Assembly: GCF_024213665.1 (NCBI RefSeq) | Contig: NZ_JANAVP010000001.1 | Location: 1 to 64,000 of the forward strand | Direction: 5' to 3' | DNA length: 64,000 nt | Source of the DNA: Streptomyces sp. A3M-1-3 | Lineage (GTDB): Bacteria > Actinomycetota > Actinomycetes > Streptomycetales > Streptomycetaceae | Shown: piece by piece, positions 33,140 to 42,346 of the stretch | How the letters are laid out: every line of letters begins with the position of its first letter | Position numbering within the stretch: the stretch's first letter is position 1 | The notes under the pieces: model-generated | What the model was told of the DNA's origin: nothing | Database searches by the model: none | Seen by the model: only the letters and a program-made list of their open reading frames with translations | Position numbers and translations under genes: made by a program

Positions 33140-33402
33140 GGGGTGTCCGGCCGATCATGCCGGGCTCCCGTCGCTCCCCCAGCTACCTCCCCCAGCTACC
33201 GCTGGGGGTGCCCCCAGAGGTGCCCCCAGCCACGCACATCTGCCGCGTTGGCCAAATCCACCCATAGCTCCGCTATGGCCGAATCCGGCCGCCTTGCAGC
33301 TGCGCTCGGCATCCGGAGGATGAATCAAGGAGCCGAGACGGAGCGAGTGCAGTGCACCAGCCGCCGCTCGCTGATCCGGCCTGATCGACCGGACACCCCC
33401 TA
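33137..33402. mobile_element. MITE of about 266 bp with 27-bp inverted repeats and TA target duplication
   Basis: The ends CTAGGGGGTGTCCGGCCGAT and, on the other strand, CTAGGGGGTGTCCGGTCGAT extend to about 27 bp of inverted repeat with two mismatches. Both ends abut TA, the duplication typical of IS630/Tc1-mariner elements. No transposase is encoded, so it would be moved in trans. The inside is rich in short dyads (CCCCCAGC/GCTGGGGG). It supplies the stop codon of the response-regulator gene on the left and of the MFS gene on the right. Confidence 0.8.
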
Positions 33403-34830
33403 GGTCCTCCTCCCCCGCGGCAGCCACACCAGCATCAGTACCGCGCACCCGACCAGCACCAGCCCGCCCGTACGGAACGCCAGGGCGTAGCCCGCGGTCA
33501 GGGACTCCGGGTCCGTGGCGCCCGCTGTCCGCGACGCCGCGACCGTCGACAGCACCGCGAGACCCAGCGCGCCGCCCATCGTGCGCGAGGTGTTGATCAG
33601 CCCGGAGACGAGGCCCGCGTCGCCCGCCGCCGCGCCCGCTGTGGCCAGCGCCGCGAGCGGCGTGGCGCAGAGTCCGCCGCCGAACATCATCAGGATGCCG
33701 GGGCCGAGGACCGCCGTGAGGTACGTGCCGTCGGCGCCCATCGTGGACTGCCAGCCGAACCCGGCCGCGGACACCAGCGTGCCGATGAGGGCGAGGTTCC
33801 TGGCGCCGGTGCGCGCCATCAGCCGGGGCGCGAGCTTGGAGCCGAGAACGACGGCCAGGGAGCTGGGGATGAGCGCCAGGCCGGCGCCGAGCGGGGTGTA
33901 GCCGAGCACGTTCTGGGCGTACAGCGTCATGAAGTACCACATGCAGAACATCGCCGAACCGCACCCGAACATCGCCGCGTTGGCCGCCGACACCGTCCGT
34001 ACGCGGAATACCTTCAACGGCATCAGCGGCACCTTCGTCCGCGCCTCCACCGCCAGGAACACGCCGAGCAGCGCCAGTCCGGCGATCAGGGGCAGCAGGG
34101 TTGCGGCCGCCGTCCAGCCCTCGGCCTCCGTCTGCACGATGCCGTACGCGAAGACCGCGAGCCCACCCGTGACCAGCACCGCGCCCGGCAGGTCGATCCG
34201 CCGCAGGACCTCGGCGCGGCTCTCCACGAGCCACACCGCGGCGGCCGCCAGGACGACCGCGCCGACCGGCACGTTGATCAGCAGCACCCAGCGCCAAGAC
34301 AGCAGTTCCGTCAGCGCGCCGCCGACGAGCCCGCCGGCCGCGCCGCCGCCCGCGCCCACCGCGGTCCAGGTGCCGATGGCCCGGGCCCGCGCGTGGCCCT
34401 CCGGTACGGCCGAGGTGAGGAGGGTGAGCGTCGCCGGGGCCACGACGGCCGCGCCGAGGCCCTGCACCGCGCGGGCGGCGAGCAACTGCCAGCCCTCCTG
34501 CGCCAGTCCGCCGGCGAGCGAGGCGGCGGTGAACAGGCCGAGCCCGACCAGGAACATCCGCTTCCGCCCATAGATGTCAGCGGCCCGGCCGCCGAGCAGC
34601 AGGAAGCCGGCGAAGGCGATCGAGTAGGCGTTGACCACCCACTGGAGTCCCACATCGCCGAGCCCGAGTCCGGTGCGCATGGACGGCAGGGCGACATTCA
34701 CCACGGAGATGTCGAGGACGACGAGGAACTGCCCGGCGCACGCCGCGAGGACCACCGCCCAGGTACGGACGGGGGCCGCGGTGCGGTCGGTTGTGCGGGT
34801 GAGGGGCGGGGTCTGGACCATGGCTGTCAT
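33400..34830 (-). CDS. DHA2-family MFS drug/proton antiporter
   Basis: A 476-residue protein with 14 predicted transmembrane helices of the EmrB/QacA type. Motif A is GGRAADIYGRKRMFLVG, motif C lies near GLVGGAL, and LDISVVNVALPSM begins helix 1. It should export hydrophobic compounds using the proton gradient. It stands 70 bases downstream of the lipid-transfer thiolase gene on the same strand, so it may be in the sterol operon. The C-terminus (PRGRRT) ends at a TAG created by the adjoining MITE and may be a few residues shorter than the ancestor. Confidence 0.9.
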   Translation of the reverse strand: MTAMVQTPPLTRTTDRTAAPVRTWAVVLAACAGQFLVVLDISVVNVALPSMRTGLGLGDVGLQWVVNAYSIAFAGFLLLGGRAADIYGRKRMFLVGLGLFTAASLAGGLAQEGWQLLAARAVQGLGAAVVAPATLTLLTSAVPEGHARARAIGTWTAVGAGGGAAGGLVGGALTELLSWRWVLLINVPVGAVVLAAAAVWLVESRAEVLRRIDLPGAVLVTGGLAVFAYGIVQTEAEGWTAAATLLPLIAGLALLGVFLAVEARTKVPLMPLKVFRVRTVSAANAAMFGCGSAMFCMWYFMTLYAQNVLGYTPLGAGLALIPSSLAVVLGSKLAPRLMARTGARNLALIGTLVSAAGFGWQSTMGADGTYLTAVLGPGILMMFGGGLCATPLAALATAGAAAGDAGLVSGLINTSRTMGGALGLAVLSTVAASRTAGATDPESLTAGYALAFRTGGLVLVGCAVLMLVWLPRGRRT

Positions 34831-34900
34831 GCTCGCAGCTGCCGCGTGCCCCGTACATCGGTTTGCCGACGCACCCGACGTCCGCCCATCGGCCTACGAC

Positions 34901-36115
34901 TCAGGACCTGCGCAGCAGGGTGACGACGGCCGCGCCGCCCAGCCCGATGTTGTGCGCGAGGCCCACCCGCGCGCCCTCCACCTGCCGGGCGCCGGCCTCG
35001 CCGCGCAGCTGCCAGACCAGTTCGGCGGCCTGCGCCAGCCCGGTCGCGCCGAGCGGGTGGCCCTTGGAGATCAGCCCGCCGGACGGGTTGACGACCCAGC
35101 GGCCGCCGTACGTCGTCGCGCCGCTCTCGACGAGCTTGCCCGACTCGCCGTCCGCGCACATGCCGAGCGCCTCGTACGTGAGCAGCTCGTTGACGGAGAA
35201 GCAGTCGTGCAGTTCGACGACATCGACGTCCTCGATGCCGAGCCCGGACTTCTCGTACGCCTGGCGCGCAGCGGCACGCGACATCGGCTTGCCGACGACG
35301 TCGATGCACGAGCCGGAGGCGAAGCTGTCGACGGTGTCGGTCGTCATCGACTGGGCCGCGATCTCCACGGCCTTGTCGTGGAGCCCGTGCTCGACGACGA
35401 AGCGTTCGGAGACGACGACGGCGGCCGCCGACCCGTCGGAGGTGGGCGAGCACTGGAGCTTGGTCAGCGGCCGGTGGATGGTCCGGGCGGCGAGGATCTC
35501 CTCGACCGTCCACACGTCCTGGAACTGCGCGCGGGGGTTGGCCGCCGAGTGCCGGTGGTTCTTGGCGCCGACGGCGGCGAGCTGCGCCTCCGTCGTGCCG
35601 TACCGCTCCATGTGCTCGCGCGCCGCGTTGCCGAAGATCTGCGCGGTGGGCGGGGACATCTCGAAGCCGTGGGCCGCCGCCATCACCCCGTAGTGGCGTG
35701 CGACCGGCGAGGTCTTGCCCCCGACATCAGTGGCTCCGCCACGGGCACCCCCATCTGCAACGCCGCCCAGGGCGCCCCTCTTCATCTTCTCGAAACCGAG
35801 CGCCAGCACGCAGTCGCTCAGCCCGCCCTCGACGAACTGCCGGGCCATCATCAACGCGGTCGCCCCCGTCGCGCAGTTGTTGTCGACGTTGTAGACGGGG
35901 ACGCCGGTCAGGCCCAGTTCGTACACCGCCCGCTGGCCGGCCGTCGAGGGCTGGAAGCAGTAACCGACGGGGACCTGCTGCACCTGCTCGTACGGGATGC
36001 CGGCGTCGGCCAGGGCCTGCGTGCCGGCCTCCTCGGCCATGTCCCAGAACTGCCAGTCGCGGCTCTCGGGCTTCTCGAACTTCGTCATGCCCACACCGAC
36101 GATGTAGCTCTTCAT
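34901..36115 (-). CDS. Lipid-transfer-protein thiolase (SCP-x/Ltp type)
   Basis: A 404-residue thiolase-fold protein starting [16 protein letters not shown] with GGAGGG upstream. It has active-site Cys in [20 protein letters not shown], and [13 protein letters not shown] with the catalytic His. The C-terminal C-x-G of ordinary thiolases reads NIGLGGA, as in Ltp proteins. Mycobacterial Ltp2-Ltp4 work in sterol side-chain degradation, as aldolases or thiolases. A Gly/Ala insertion ([16 protein letters not shown]) sits after KRGALG. Gap to the upstream dehydrogenase gene: 25 bases. Confidence 0.88.
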   Translation of the reverse strand: MKSYIVGVGMTKFEKPESRDWQFWDMAEEAGTQALADAGIPYEQVQQVPVGYCFQPSTAGQRAVYELGLTGVPVYNVDNNCATGATALMMARQFVEGGLSDCVLALGFEKMKRGALGGVADGGARGGATDVGGKTSPVARHYGVMAAAHGFEMSPPTAQIFGNAAREHMERYGTTEAQLAAVGAKNHRHSAANPRAQFQDVWTVEEILAARTIHRPLTKLQCSPTSDGSAAAVVVSERFVVEHGLHDKAVEIAAQSMTTDTVDSFASGSCIDVVGKPMSRAAARQAYEKSGLGIEDVDVVELHDCFSVNELLTYEALGMCADGESGKLVESGATTYGGRWVVNPSGGLISKGHPLGATGLAQAAELVWQLRGEAGARQVEGARVGLAHNIGLGGAAVVTLLRRS

Positions 36116-36140
36116 GGTTGTGTCCCTCCAGTCCCGCGGC

Positions 36141-37475
36141 TCAGTCCCGCGGCAGGCCGAGAATGCGCTCGGCGACGACATTGAGCTGGACCTGTGTGGT
36201 GCCGCCCGCGAGCTGCTGGACGGGACCCGCGCCGAGGCCGTACGGCGGCGGCAGGTGCGGCGCGGCGTAACCGGTGGGCGCGAGGGTGCGCCGGGCGGCG
36301 CCCGGGTCCAGACCGCGCGCCTGCTCGATCACCTCGCGCGCCTGCTGCCGGTAGGGCTGTGCCTCCGGCGGCAGTTCGAGCTTCAGCTCCCGGCGGGCCC
36401 CGGCCGCCGCGAGCCGTACCGCGCGCAGCCGGTGGGTGTCGCCGGGCCCGAGGAGCCGGCGTGCGACCACCGCCCGGCGCAGATGGAGGTGCGCGTCGTG
36501 CTCCCAGGTGAAGCCGATGCCGCCGAGGACCTGGATGCAGTCCTTGGCGCAGGTGTAGGCGGCATCGAGCGCGGTGGCCGCGGCGGCGAGGCCGCGCACG
36601 TCCGGGTCCGGCTCGTCGTCCGCCTCGGCCGCGCGGGCCGCGTCCCAGGCCAGCGCGCGGGCCTGCTCGACTCGTACGAGCATGTCCGCGCAGAGGTGCT
36701 TGATCCCCTGGAACTGCCCGATGGGGCGGCCGAACTGCTCACGCGCCTTGGCGTACTCGGTGGCCGTGTGCAGCGCCCAGGCGGCGGTGCCGCACGCGTC
36801 GGCGGCGAACAGGACCGCGGCGAGGTCCCGTACGAGGGCGCTGAACGCGCTGCCGACACCGACCACCCGGCCGGCCGGTATCCGGGCCCCCTGTGCGCGG
36901 ACCTCGGCGGTCGGGCGGGTCGGGTCGGCGCTCTCGTGTGCGCGTACGGCGAGGTCGGCGGCGTCGGCCGCGAGCCACACCGTCCCGTCGGCGGACTCGG
37001 CGGCGACCACGATCAGGTCCGCCTCGCCACCGCCGAGCACGGGCGGCGCGGTGCCGTCGAGCAGGTACCCGCCGCCCTCCACCGCGACGGCGGTGATGGA
37101 GACCGCGCCCAGCGCCACCGCGCCTATACACTCGCCGGCCGCAAGCGCGGCGACCAGGTCCCGGGGGCCGTCCGCCCGGGCCAGTACCGCGGAGGCCAGC
37201 ACACTCGGCAGATACGGTCCGGGTAGCGCGGCGCGTCCGGTCTCCTCCAGCGCGACGGCCAGGTCGAGGAGGCGGCCGCCCCCACCGCCGTACGCCTCCG
37301 GCAGGTGCAGCCCGAGGAAGCCCTGCGCGGAGAGCCCGTCCCAGTGCCCGGGCCGGACCGTCCCACCGGGCGGGGCGTCGAGGACCTTGCCCGCCTCGGG
37401 AGGCACGGCCCGCGCCACCCACCCCCGCACTGCCTCCGCCAACTCGCGCTGCTCTTGCGTGATTCCGATGCCCAT
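36141..37475 (-). pseudogene. FadE34-type acyl-CoA dehydrogenase with most of its second half deleted
   Basis: The first ~375 residues form a complete dehydrogenase-like half: MGIGITQEQRELAEAV, ACGTAAWALHTATEYAKAREQFGRPIGQFQGIKHL, and CIQVLGGIGFTWEHDAHL. Next comes the start of the second half ([37 protein letters not shown]), which jumps straight to the end of the family, [22 protein letters not shown]. Related fused dehydrogenases have ~700 residues; this has 444. About 280 residues, including the second FAD-binding core, are missing in frame. It may be inactive or a shortened enzyme. Start at ATG 37475; a KstR-type site lies 42 bases upstream. Confidence 0.75.
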
Positions 37476-37516
37476 GCGGATCCTCGCCGGTCGCGGTCGT
37501 GGGGTCGGCGGCCAGA

Positions 37517-37532
37517 CTAGAACACGTTGCAA
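37517..37532. promoter_or_regulatory. KstR-type operator before the dehydrogenase/Ltp operon
   Basis: CTAGAACACGTTGCAA keeps the CTAGAAC-N2-GT core, with a degenerate right half. Confidence 0.75.
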
Positions 37533-37533
37533 T

Positions 37534-37548
37534 CTGACGGAAGGTCAG
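37534..37548. promoter_or_regulatory. CTGAC-N5-GTCAG palindrome, copy 2
   Basis: CTGACGGAAGGTCAG is one base away from the KstR-type site, so two regulators could compete or cooperate here. Confidence 0.65.
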
Positions 37549-37825
37549 ATGCAGTATCGCGTTGCGAACCCCACGGACCGCGGGGGCCCCGGCCCTCTGC
37601 GGGCGCGGCAGCGTCACGCCAGGCGCGGGACGCGGCCTCGCCGTGACGCGCGGGCACCGCCTCGCGCGCGGGCGCTTTGGGCACCGCCTCGGCGGGCGCG
37701 GGCGGTTCGGGCGCCGCCGCCTCGGCGGGGTGCGGGCTTCGCGGGCGCCGCGCGCCCACCCCCCGGCTGCCCGCCGCAGGCGGTACGGCACGATGGGCCC
37801 GGACCCGTACCAGCAGGAGGAAGCC
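37549..37825. other. Gene-free low-complexity spacer
   Basis: The stretch is rich in GGCGCGGGCG / GCCGCC-type runs. Both strands stay open in places only because of base composition. I see no gene. The ribosome-binding site AGGAGG (37815-37820) of the methyltransferase is at its end. Confidence 0.5.
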
Positions 37826-38464
37826 ATGGCGCCCAAGCCGGAGACACTCGCCGCCTTCGAGGCCGCCAAGGGCTTTATGCCGGTGGGCGAAGGGCTCGCC
37901 CTGCACGAGGCCGCGAGCGCGGCCGGCGCGCTCGGGTTGCCGCTGCTGGAGGTCGGTACGTACTGCGGGCGCTCGACCCTCCTGATCGCCGACGCCGCCC
38001 GCGAGGCCGGCGTGAGCGCGATCACCGTCGACCACCACCGCGGCAGCGAGGAGCAGCAGCCCGGCTGGGAGTACCACGACCCGACCGTGGTCGACCCCGA
38101 GATCGGGCGGATGGACACGCTTCCCACGTTCCGGCGGACCCTGCACAAGGCCGGTCTCGAGGACCACGTCGTCGCGATCGTCGGCCGGTCCCCGCAGGTC
38201 GCGACCGTCTGGGGCGGCAAGCTCGCCCTCGTCTTCATCGACGGCGGACACACCGCCGAACACGCGACCGGCGACTACGAGGGCTGGGCGCCCCACCTCG
38301 CGGAGGGCGGCCTCCTCGTCATCCACGACGTCTTCCCCGACCCGGCCGACGGCGGCCAGGCCCCGTACCGGATCTACCGGCGAGCCCTGGAGTCCGGCAG
38401 CTTCACCGAGGTCTCGGCGACTGACTCCCTGCGCGTCCTGCGCCGCACGGGCCCGGGTATCTGA
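37826..38464 (+). CDS. Class I SAM-dependent methyltransferase
   Basis: A 212-residue protein behind AGGAGG. Motif I is LLEVGTYCGRSTLLIA (about residue 40); VDHHRGSEEQQPGWEYHDP and LVFIDGGHTAEHATGDYEGWAPHLAEGGLLVIHD fit the Methyltransf_24 / cephalosporin hydroxylase-like class. The metal-like DGGH and HD suggest a catechol-type or related O-methyltransferase. Substrate unknown. The amidase gene follows after 23 bases on the same strand. Confidence 0.85.
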   Translation: MAPKPETLAAFEAAKGFMPVGEGLALHEAASAAGALGLPLLEVGTYCGRSTLLIADAAREAGVSAITVDHHRGSEEQQPGWEYHDPTVVDPEIGRMDTLPTFRRTLHKAGLEDHVVAIVGRSPQVATVWGGKLALVFIDGGHTAEHATGDYEGWAPHLAEGGLLVIHDVFPDPADGGQAPYRIYRRALESGSFTEVSATDSLRVLRRTGPGI

Positions 38465-38487
38465 CCCCCATCCCATAGCATCGCGAC

Positions 38488-39432
38488 GTGCCGTACGACG
38501 ACAGCCCTCCCCCCGCCCAGCGCCGCTCACGCGCCTCCACTCTCGCGATCGCGCTGGCCGCGCTGGTGCCGACCTGCCTGGCGGGGTGGCTGCTCTGGCA
38601 GGCGATGAGCGGGCCGGAGGAGACCGAACCGCCCAAGGTGCTGCCCCTGCCCAGCCAGTCCCGGACACCGGGCGCGAACGAGAAGCCGCCCGTGACCGTG
38701 ACGGCGACGCCGCCGACCGCCCGCCCGTCCGCGCCGAAGGGCGACGACAAGCCGGGCCGGCCGCTGGCGGGCAGGGTCGTGGTCGTCGACGCCGGTCACA
38801 ACCCGGGCAACTTCAAGCACACGCGTGAGATCAACCAGCTGGTCGATATCGGCACAAACAAGAAAGAATGCGACACTACCGGCACGTCCACCAACGCCGG
38901 CTACACCGAGGCCGCGTTCACGCTCGACGTCTCCCGCCGGCTGCGGCTCCTCCTCGAGGAGCAGGGCATGAAGGTCGTCTTCACGCAGAACGACGACCGC
39001 CCGTTCGGCCCGTGCATCGACGAGCGCGCACGCATCGGCAACGAGGCGCAGGCCGACGCGGTGGTCTCGGTCCACGCGGACGGCTCGGCGTCCGGCGACC
39101 GCGGCTTCCATGTGATCCTCCCCGCACTGGTGAAGGGCGGATCGGCGGACACCGCACCGATCGTCGGCCCCTCTCGGGAACTGGGCGAGCGGATCGCCGG
39201 CAAGTTCGTCCAGGTGACGGGCAGCGCTCCGGCCAACTACGTGGGCGGCGGAACGGGGTTGGACGTACGCAAGGACCTCGGCGGGCTCAACCTGTCGACC
39301 GTTCCGAAGGTGTTCGTAGAGTGCGGAAACATGCGGGACGCGAAGGACGCGGCCCTTCTGACAAGTCCCGAGTGGCGCCAGAAGGCGGCCCAGGGCATCG
39401 CGGAGGGCATCGTCGACTACCTGGGCGGGTAG
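38488..39432 (+). CDS. Cell-wall N-acetylmuramoyl-L-alanine amidase
   Basis: A 314-residue protein with an N-terminal signal anchor (STLAIALAALVPTCLAGWLLW, about 16-36), a Pro/Thr-rich spacer, then an Amidase_3 domain (VVVVDAGHNPGN with the first Zn His, YTEAAFTLDVSRRL with the Zn Glu, VSVHADG with the last Zn His, FVECGNMRDAKDAALL with the catalytic Glu). It should cut the amide between MurNAc and the peptide stem outside the membrane. It starts at GTG 38488. Confidence 0.92.
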   Translation: MPYDDSPPPAQRRSRASTLAIALAALVPTCLAGWLLWQAMSGPEETEPPKVLPLPSQSRTPGANEKPPVTVTATPPTARPSAPKGDDKPGRPLAGRVVVVDAGHNPGNFKHTREINQLVDIGTNKKECDTTGTSTNAGYTEAAFTLDVSRRLRLLLEEQGMKVVFTQNDDRPFGPCIDERARIGNEAQADAVVSVHADGSASGDRGFHVILPALVKGGSADTAPIVGPSRELGERIAGKFVQVTGSAPANYVGGGTGLDVRKDLGGLNLSTVPKVFVECGNMRDAKDAALLTSPEWRQKAAQGIAEGIVDYLGG

Positions 39433-39564
39433 GTCTGGTACCGGGCGGACGGCCCGGCCCCGCGGGCGATAGATTCATCCGTACGATGAGGGGCTGCCCC
39501 GAAAGCCGCCCCGTGCTTCGCACCGCGAGACCGCCCGACGAGACGACCGAAGAAGGACTTTCAC

Positions 39565-40422
39565 GTGAACATCCGCTCCCTCACTCGAGGCGACGGCGTG
39601 GTGATCGGAGCAGCGGTGTTGCTGTTCATCGCCTCGTTCCTCAATCTCCAAGACTTCAGCGCCTTCGGTACCGAGGTGACAGCCAACGCGTGGGAAGCCA
39701 CGTCGGTCCTGGGGAGTCTCTTCCTGGCCGGGATCATCGGCGCGGCGCTGATCGTCGTCGCCCGTGCGCTGCCGCAGCCGCGCAAGGTCGCGGGGCTCGA
39801 CCTGGGTCAGTTCGGGATCGCTTTCGCCGTCTTCGCCGCCTGGTCGGCGTTCTGGACGATCGTCGATCTCGAGGAAGCCGCCATCGGCATGATCCTCGGC
39901 CTGCTCGCCGCCCTGGTCCTCGCGGGCGCCGCGGTCGCCACTCCGCTCGTCCCCGCCCTCCAGGCCGCCCTGATCCCCGCGCCGAAGCCGCAGGCCCCCT
40001 CTCCGTACGGCGGCCAGCCGGGGCAGCCCGGTCCCGGCCAGGGGTACGGCTACCCCGGGCAGGGGCAGCCGCAGCCCTACGGTGGCCAGCCGGGTCAGCC
40101 CGGCCAGCCCGGTGCCGGTGGTCCGCAGCAGTCGTTCGCGGGGCAGCCGCAGCCCCAGGCCGGGCACGACCCGCACCCGCAGCAGGCCGCCCAGCCGCAG
40201 CCCGGCCCCGGCGGCCCGGCCGGCGACTTCGCGCCGTTCTGGTTCGCGGTCCCGGTCGCGCGCCCGCTGTACGCGGAGGACGGCTCGCCGACCCCGATCG
40301 CCGAACTGGCCCCCGGCACCTGGTACCTCGCGGTCGACCAGCGCGGCCCCGGCCTCGTCGCCCAGACGCAGGACGGCCGCCGTGGCGTCCTCCAGGACAC
40401 CACCGGCATCCAGCGCGGCTGA
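39565..40422 (+). CDS. Membrane protein with Gly/Pro/Gln-rich region (DUF5336-like)
   Basis: A 285-residue protein from GTG 39565 behind AAGGA. Four transmembrane helices occupy residues about 10-30, 45-68, 80-98 and 105-130. A collagen-like PGQPGQ/GQPQP region follows (about 140-210), then a short soluble domain ending DGRRGVLQDTTGIQRG. Similar proteins are widespread in Streptomyces with no assigned role. Confidence 0.8.
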   Translation: MNIRSLTRGDGVVIGAAVLLFIASFLNLQDFSAFGTEVTANAWEATSVLGSLFLAGIIGAALIVVARALPQPRKVAGLDLGQFGIAFAVFAAWSAFWTIVDLEEAAIGMILGLLAALVLAGAAVATPLVPALQAALIPAPKPQAPSPYGGQPGQPGPGQGYGYPGQGQPQPYGGQPGQPGQPGAGGPQQSFAGQPQPQAGHDPHPQQAAQPQPGPGGPAGDFAPFWFAVPVARPLYAEDGSPTPIAELAPGTWYLAVDQRGPGLVAQTQDGRRGVLQDTTGIQRG

Positions 40423-40485
40423 ACCCGCAACGCCTCGAACGGCCCCTCGCCCTTTCCGGGCGGGGGGCCGTTGCCCTACAGTCGC

Positions 40486-40500
40486 CTGACGCACCGTCAG
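40486..40500. promoter_or_regulatory. CTGAC-N5-GTCAG palindrome, copy 3
   Basis: CTGACGCACCGTCAG lies 45 bases before the F420-dependent oxidoreductase, with an extra half-site CTGTCAG at 40506-40512. This gene has no KstR-type site that I can see. Confidence 0.65.
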
Positions 40501-40544
40501 ACCCACTGTCAGATCCTGTCGCTGCCCCGGCTGGAGGGGACCGT

Positions 40545-41579
40545 ATGCGCCTCGGACTCGCACTCGGCTACTGGGGCCGCGGCCCGAACCCCGCCCACCT
40601 CGACCTCGCCGTCGAGGCGGAGCGGCTCGGGTACGACTCGGTGTGGACCGCGGAGGCCTGGGGCTCCGACGCCTTCACCCCGCTGACCTGGATCGCGGCG
40701 CACACCTCACGCATCCGCCTCGGCACCGCGATCGCGCAGATGGCCGCCCGTACCCCCACCGCCACCGCGATGCACGCGCTCACCCTCGACCACCTCTCCG
40801 GTGGCCGGATGCTGCTCGGCCTCGGGCTGTCCGGACCCCAGGTGGTGGAGGGGTGGTACGGGCGGCCCTTCCCCAGCAGCCCGCTGACCGCGACCCGCGA
40901 GTATGTCGAGGTGATCCGCCAAGTCCTGCGCCGGGAAAGCCCCGTTGAACTCGACGGCCGCTTCCACGCCCACCCGTACCGCGGCGCGGACGGCTCCGGC
41001 ATCGGCAAACCGCTGAAGCCGATCACCCACCCCCTGCGGGCGGACCTACCCGTCCTGCTGGGCGCCGAGGGACCGAAGAACATCGCCCAGACCACCCGGA
41101 TCGCGGACGGCTGGCTGCCGCTGTACTGGTCGCCGATGCGGGCCGACGTGTACGAAGCCTCGCTCGCGGACCTGCCCGAGACCCGCGAGGGAACGAGCAA
41201 TCGACCCTTCATGGTCGCGCCCATGGCCCGCGCGCAGGTCTGCGACGACGTGGCCGAGGGGCTGCTGCCGGTGAAGGCGATGCTCGGCTTGTACATCGGC
41301 GGCATGGGACACGCCGCCCGGAACTTCCACGCCGATCTGATGGCCAGGATGGGCTTCGAGTCCGAGGCCCGCCGCATCCAGGAGCTCTTCCTGGCCGGCC
41401 GCAAGGAGGACGCGGTGCTGGCCGTCCCGGACGCCTTCGCCGACGAGATCTCGCTCGTCGGCCCGCGCGAACGCATCGCGGAGCGCCTGGAGTTGTGGCG
41501 CAAGGGCCCGGTGACGGACCTGCTGGTGACGGCTCCCGACCCGTACACCCTGCGTACCCTCGCGGAGCTCAACACCTGA
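40545..41579 (+). CDS. LLM-class F420-dependent oxidoreductase (Rv3520c-like)
   Basis: A 344-residue luciferase-like (beta/alpha)8 protein behind GGAGGGG. It is strikingly similar in pattern to M. tuberculosis Rv3520c: LGLALGYWGRGP, DSVWTAEAWGSDAFTPLTW, RTPTATAMHALTLDHLSGGRMLLGLGLSGPQVVEGWYG, GKALKPITHPLR-like GKPLKPITHPLRADLPVLLGAEGPKN, and YIGGMGHAARNFHADL. Rv3520c belongs to the mycobacterial sterol (KstR) regulon, reaction unknown. It should use coenzyme F420 for a hydride transfer. Confidence 0.9.
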   Translation: MRLGLALGYWGRGPNPAHLDLAVEAERLGYDSVWTAEAWGSDAFTPLTWIAAHTSRIRLGTAIAQMAARTPTATAMHALTLDHLSGGRMLLGLGLSGPQVVEGWYGRPFPSSPLTATREYVEVIRQVLRRESPVELDGRFHAHPYRGADGSGIGKPLKPITHPLRADLPVLLGAEGPKNIAQTTRIADGWLPLYWSPMRADVYEASLADLPETREGTSNRPFMVAPMARAQVCDDVAEGLLPVKAMLGLYIGGMGHAARNFHADLMARMGFESEARRIQELFLAGRKEDAVLAVPDAFADEISLVGPRERIAERLELWRKGPVTDLLVTAPDPYTLRTLAELNT

Positions 41580-41619
41580 GAGCTCGACGATTCACGTATG
41601 GCGTGGGTACCATACACAC

Positions 41620-41871
41620 ATGACCCTGAAGCGAACCACCGTGTATCTCGAGGACGAGGACCTGCGGGAGCTGAAGGAGACGGCCACCCGCAGGGGAATA
41701 AGCGAGGCGGAACTGATCCGCGAGGGCGTCCGCCTCGCGCTGGTGCGAAACCGTACGTGGGACGAGCCGGCAGACCTTCCGGTGTTCGACAGCGGCGACC
41801 CCGGATTCGCCGAGAGCTCGGACGACATCCTGCGGGACTCAGGCTTCGGCTCCTGGAACGAGGCTTCATAG
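41620..41871 (+). CDS. VapB-like ribbon-helix-helix antitoxin
   Basis: An 83-residue protein. KRTTVYLEDEDLRELKETATRRGISEAELIREGVRLAL (residues 4-41) is a ribbon-helix-helix DNA-binding domain; the remaining acidic tail would wrap the PIN toxin. The toxin GTG follows its stop immediately. It should repress its own operon together with the toxin. Confidence 0.88.
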   Translation: MTLKRTTVYLEDEDLRELKETATRRGISEAELIREGVRLALVRNRTWDEPADLPVFDSGDPGFAESSDDILRDSGFGSWNEAS

Positions 41872-42306
41872 GTGATCGTCATCGCCGACACCTCCGGCAT
41901 TATCGCCTCGATCGACCGCAGCTGCCCGGAGCACGCCGCAGCACGCCAGGTCATGGACACCGCCGGCCTCGTCGTCGTGGCTCCGGCCGTGTTCGCCGAA
42001 CTCGATCACCTCATCGGCGGCCGGTTCGGCAAGGACGCGGCCGGCACCGTGATCGACCGGATCCTCACCAAAGCCCGCAGCGGGCGTTACGCCGTGGGTG
42101 AGACGGGAGTTGACCTCCTCGGCAAAGCTCGGCTGGTTCAGCAGAGGTACCGCGATCTCCGGCTGGACCTGACGGACGCTGTCCTCACCGTCCTGGCCCG
42201 GGAGTACGCCACGGACGCCGTACTCACACTCGACCGCAAGGACTTCCGGACGATCAGGCCTCTCTCCGGACACACAGCGTTCCGGCTGCTCCCCGACGAC
42301 CTCTGA
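41872..42306 (+). CDS. PIN-domain ribonuclease toxin (VapC-like)
   Basis: A 144-residue PIN-domain protein. Acidic active-site residues appear in VIADTSGIIA (Asp), APAVFAELDHLI (Glu), LDLTDAVLTVLAREY (Asp) and LTLDRKDFRTI (Asp). The GTG start at 41872 directly abuts the antitoxin stop. It should cleave RNA, probably a tRNA, when unbound. It forms a type II module with the preceding gene. Confidence 0.9.
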   Translation: MIVIADTSGIIASIDRSCPEHAAARQVMDTAGLVVVAPAVFAELDHLIGGRFGKDAAGTVIDRILTKARSGRYAVGETGVDLLGKARLVQQRYRDLRLDLTDAVLTVLAREYATDAVLTLDRKDFRTIRPLSGHTAFRLLPDDL

Positions 42307-42346
42307 CCGGGCCGTCCGGGCCATCCGGTCAGCCCGGTCAGCCCGG

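Noticed and set aside
38868..40500. Long Arg/Pro-rich plus-strand frame crossing the amidase and membrane-protein genes
   Set aside because: It is a shifted-frame shadow of two well-supported genes.
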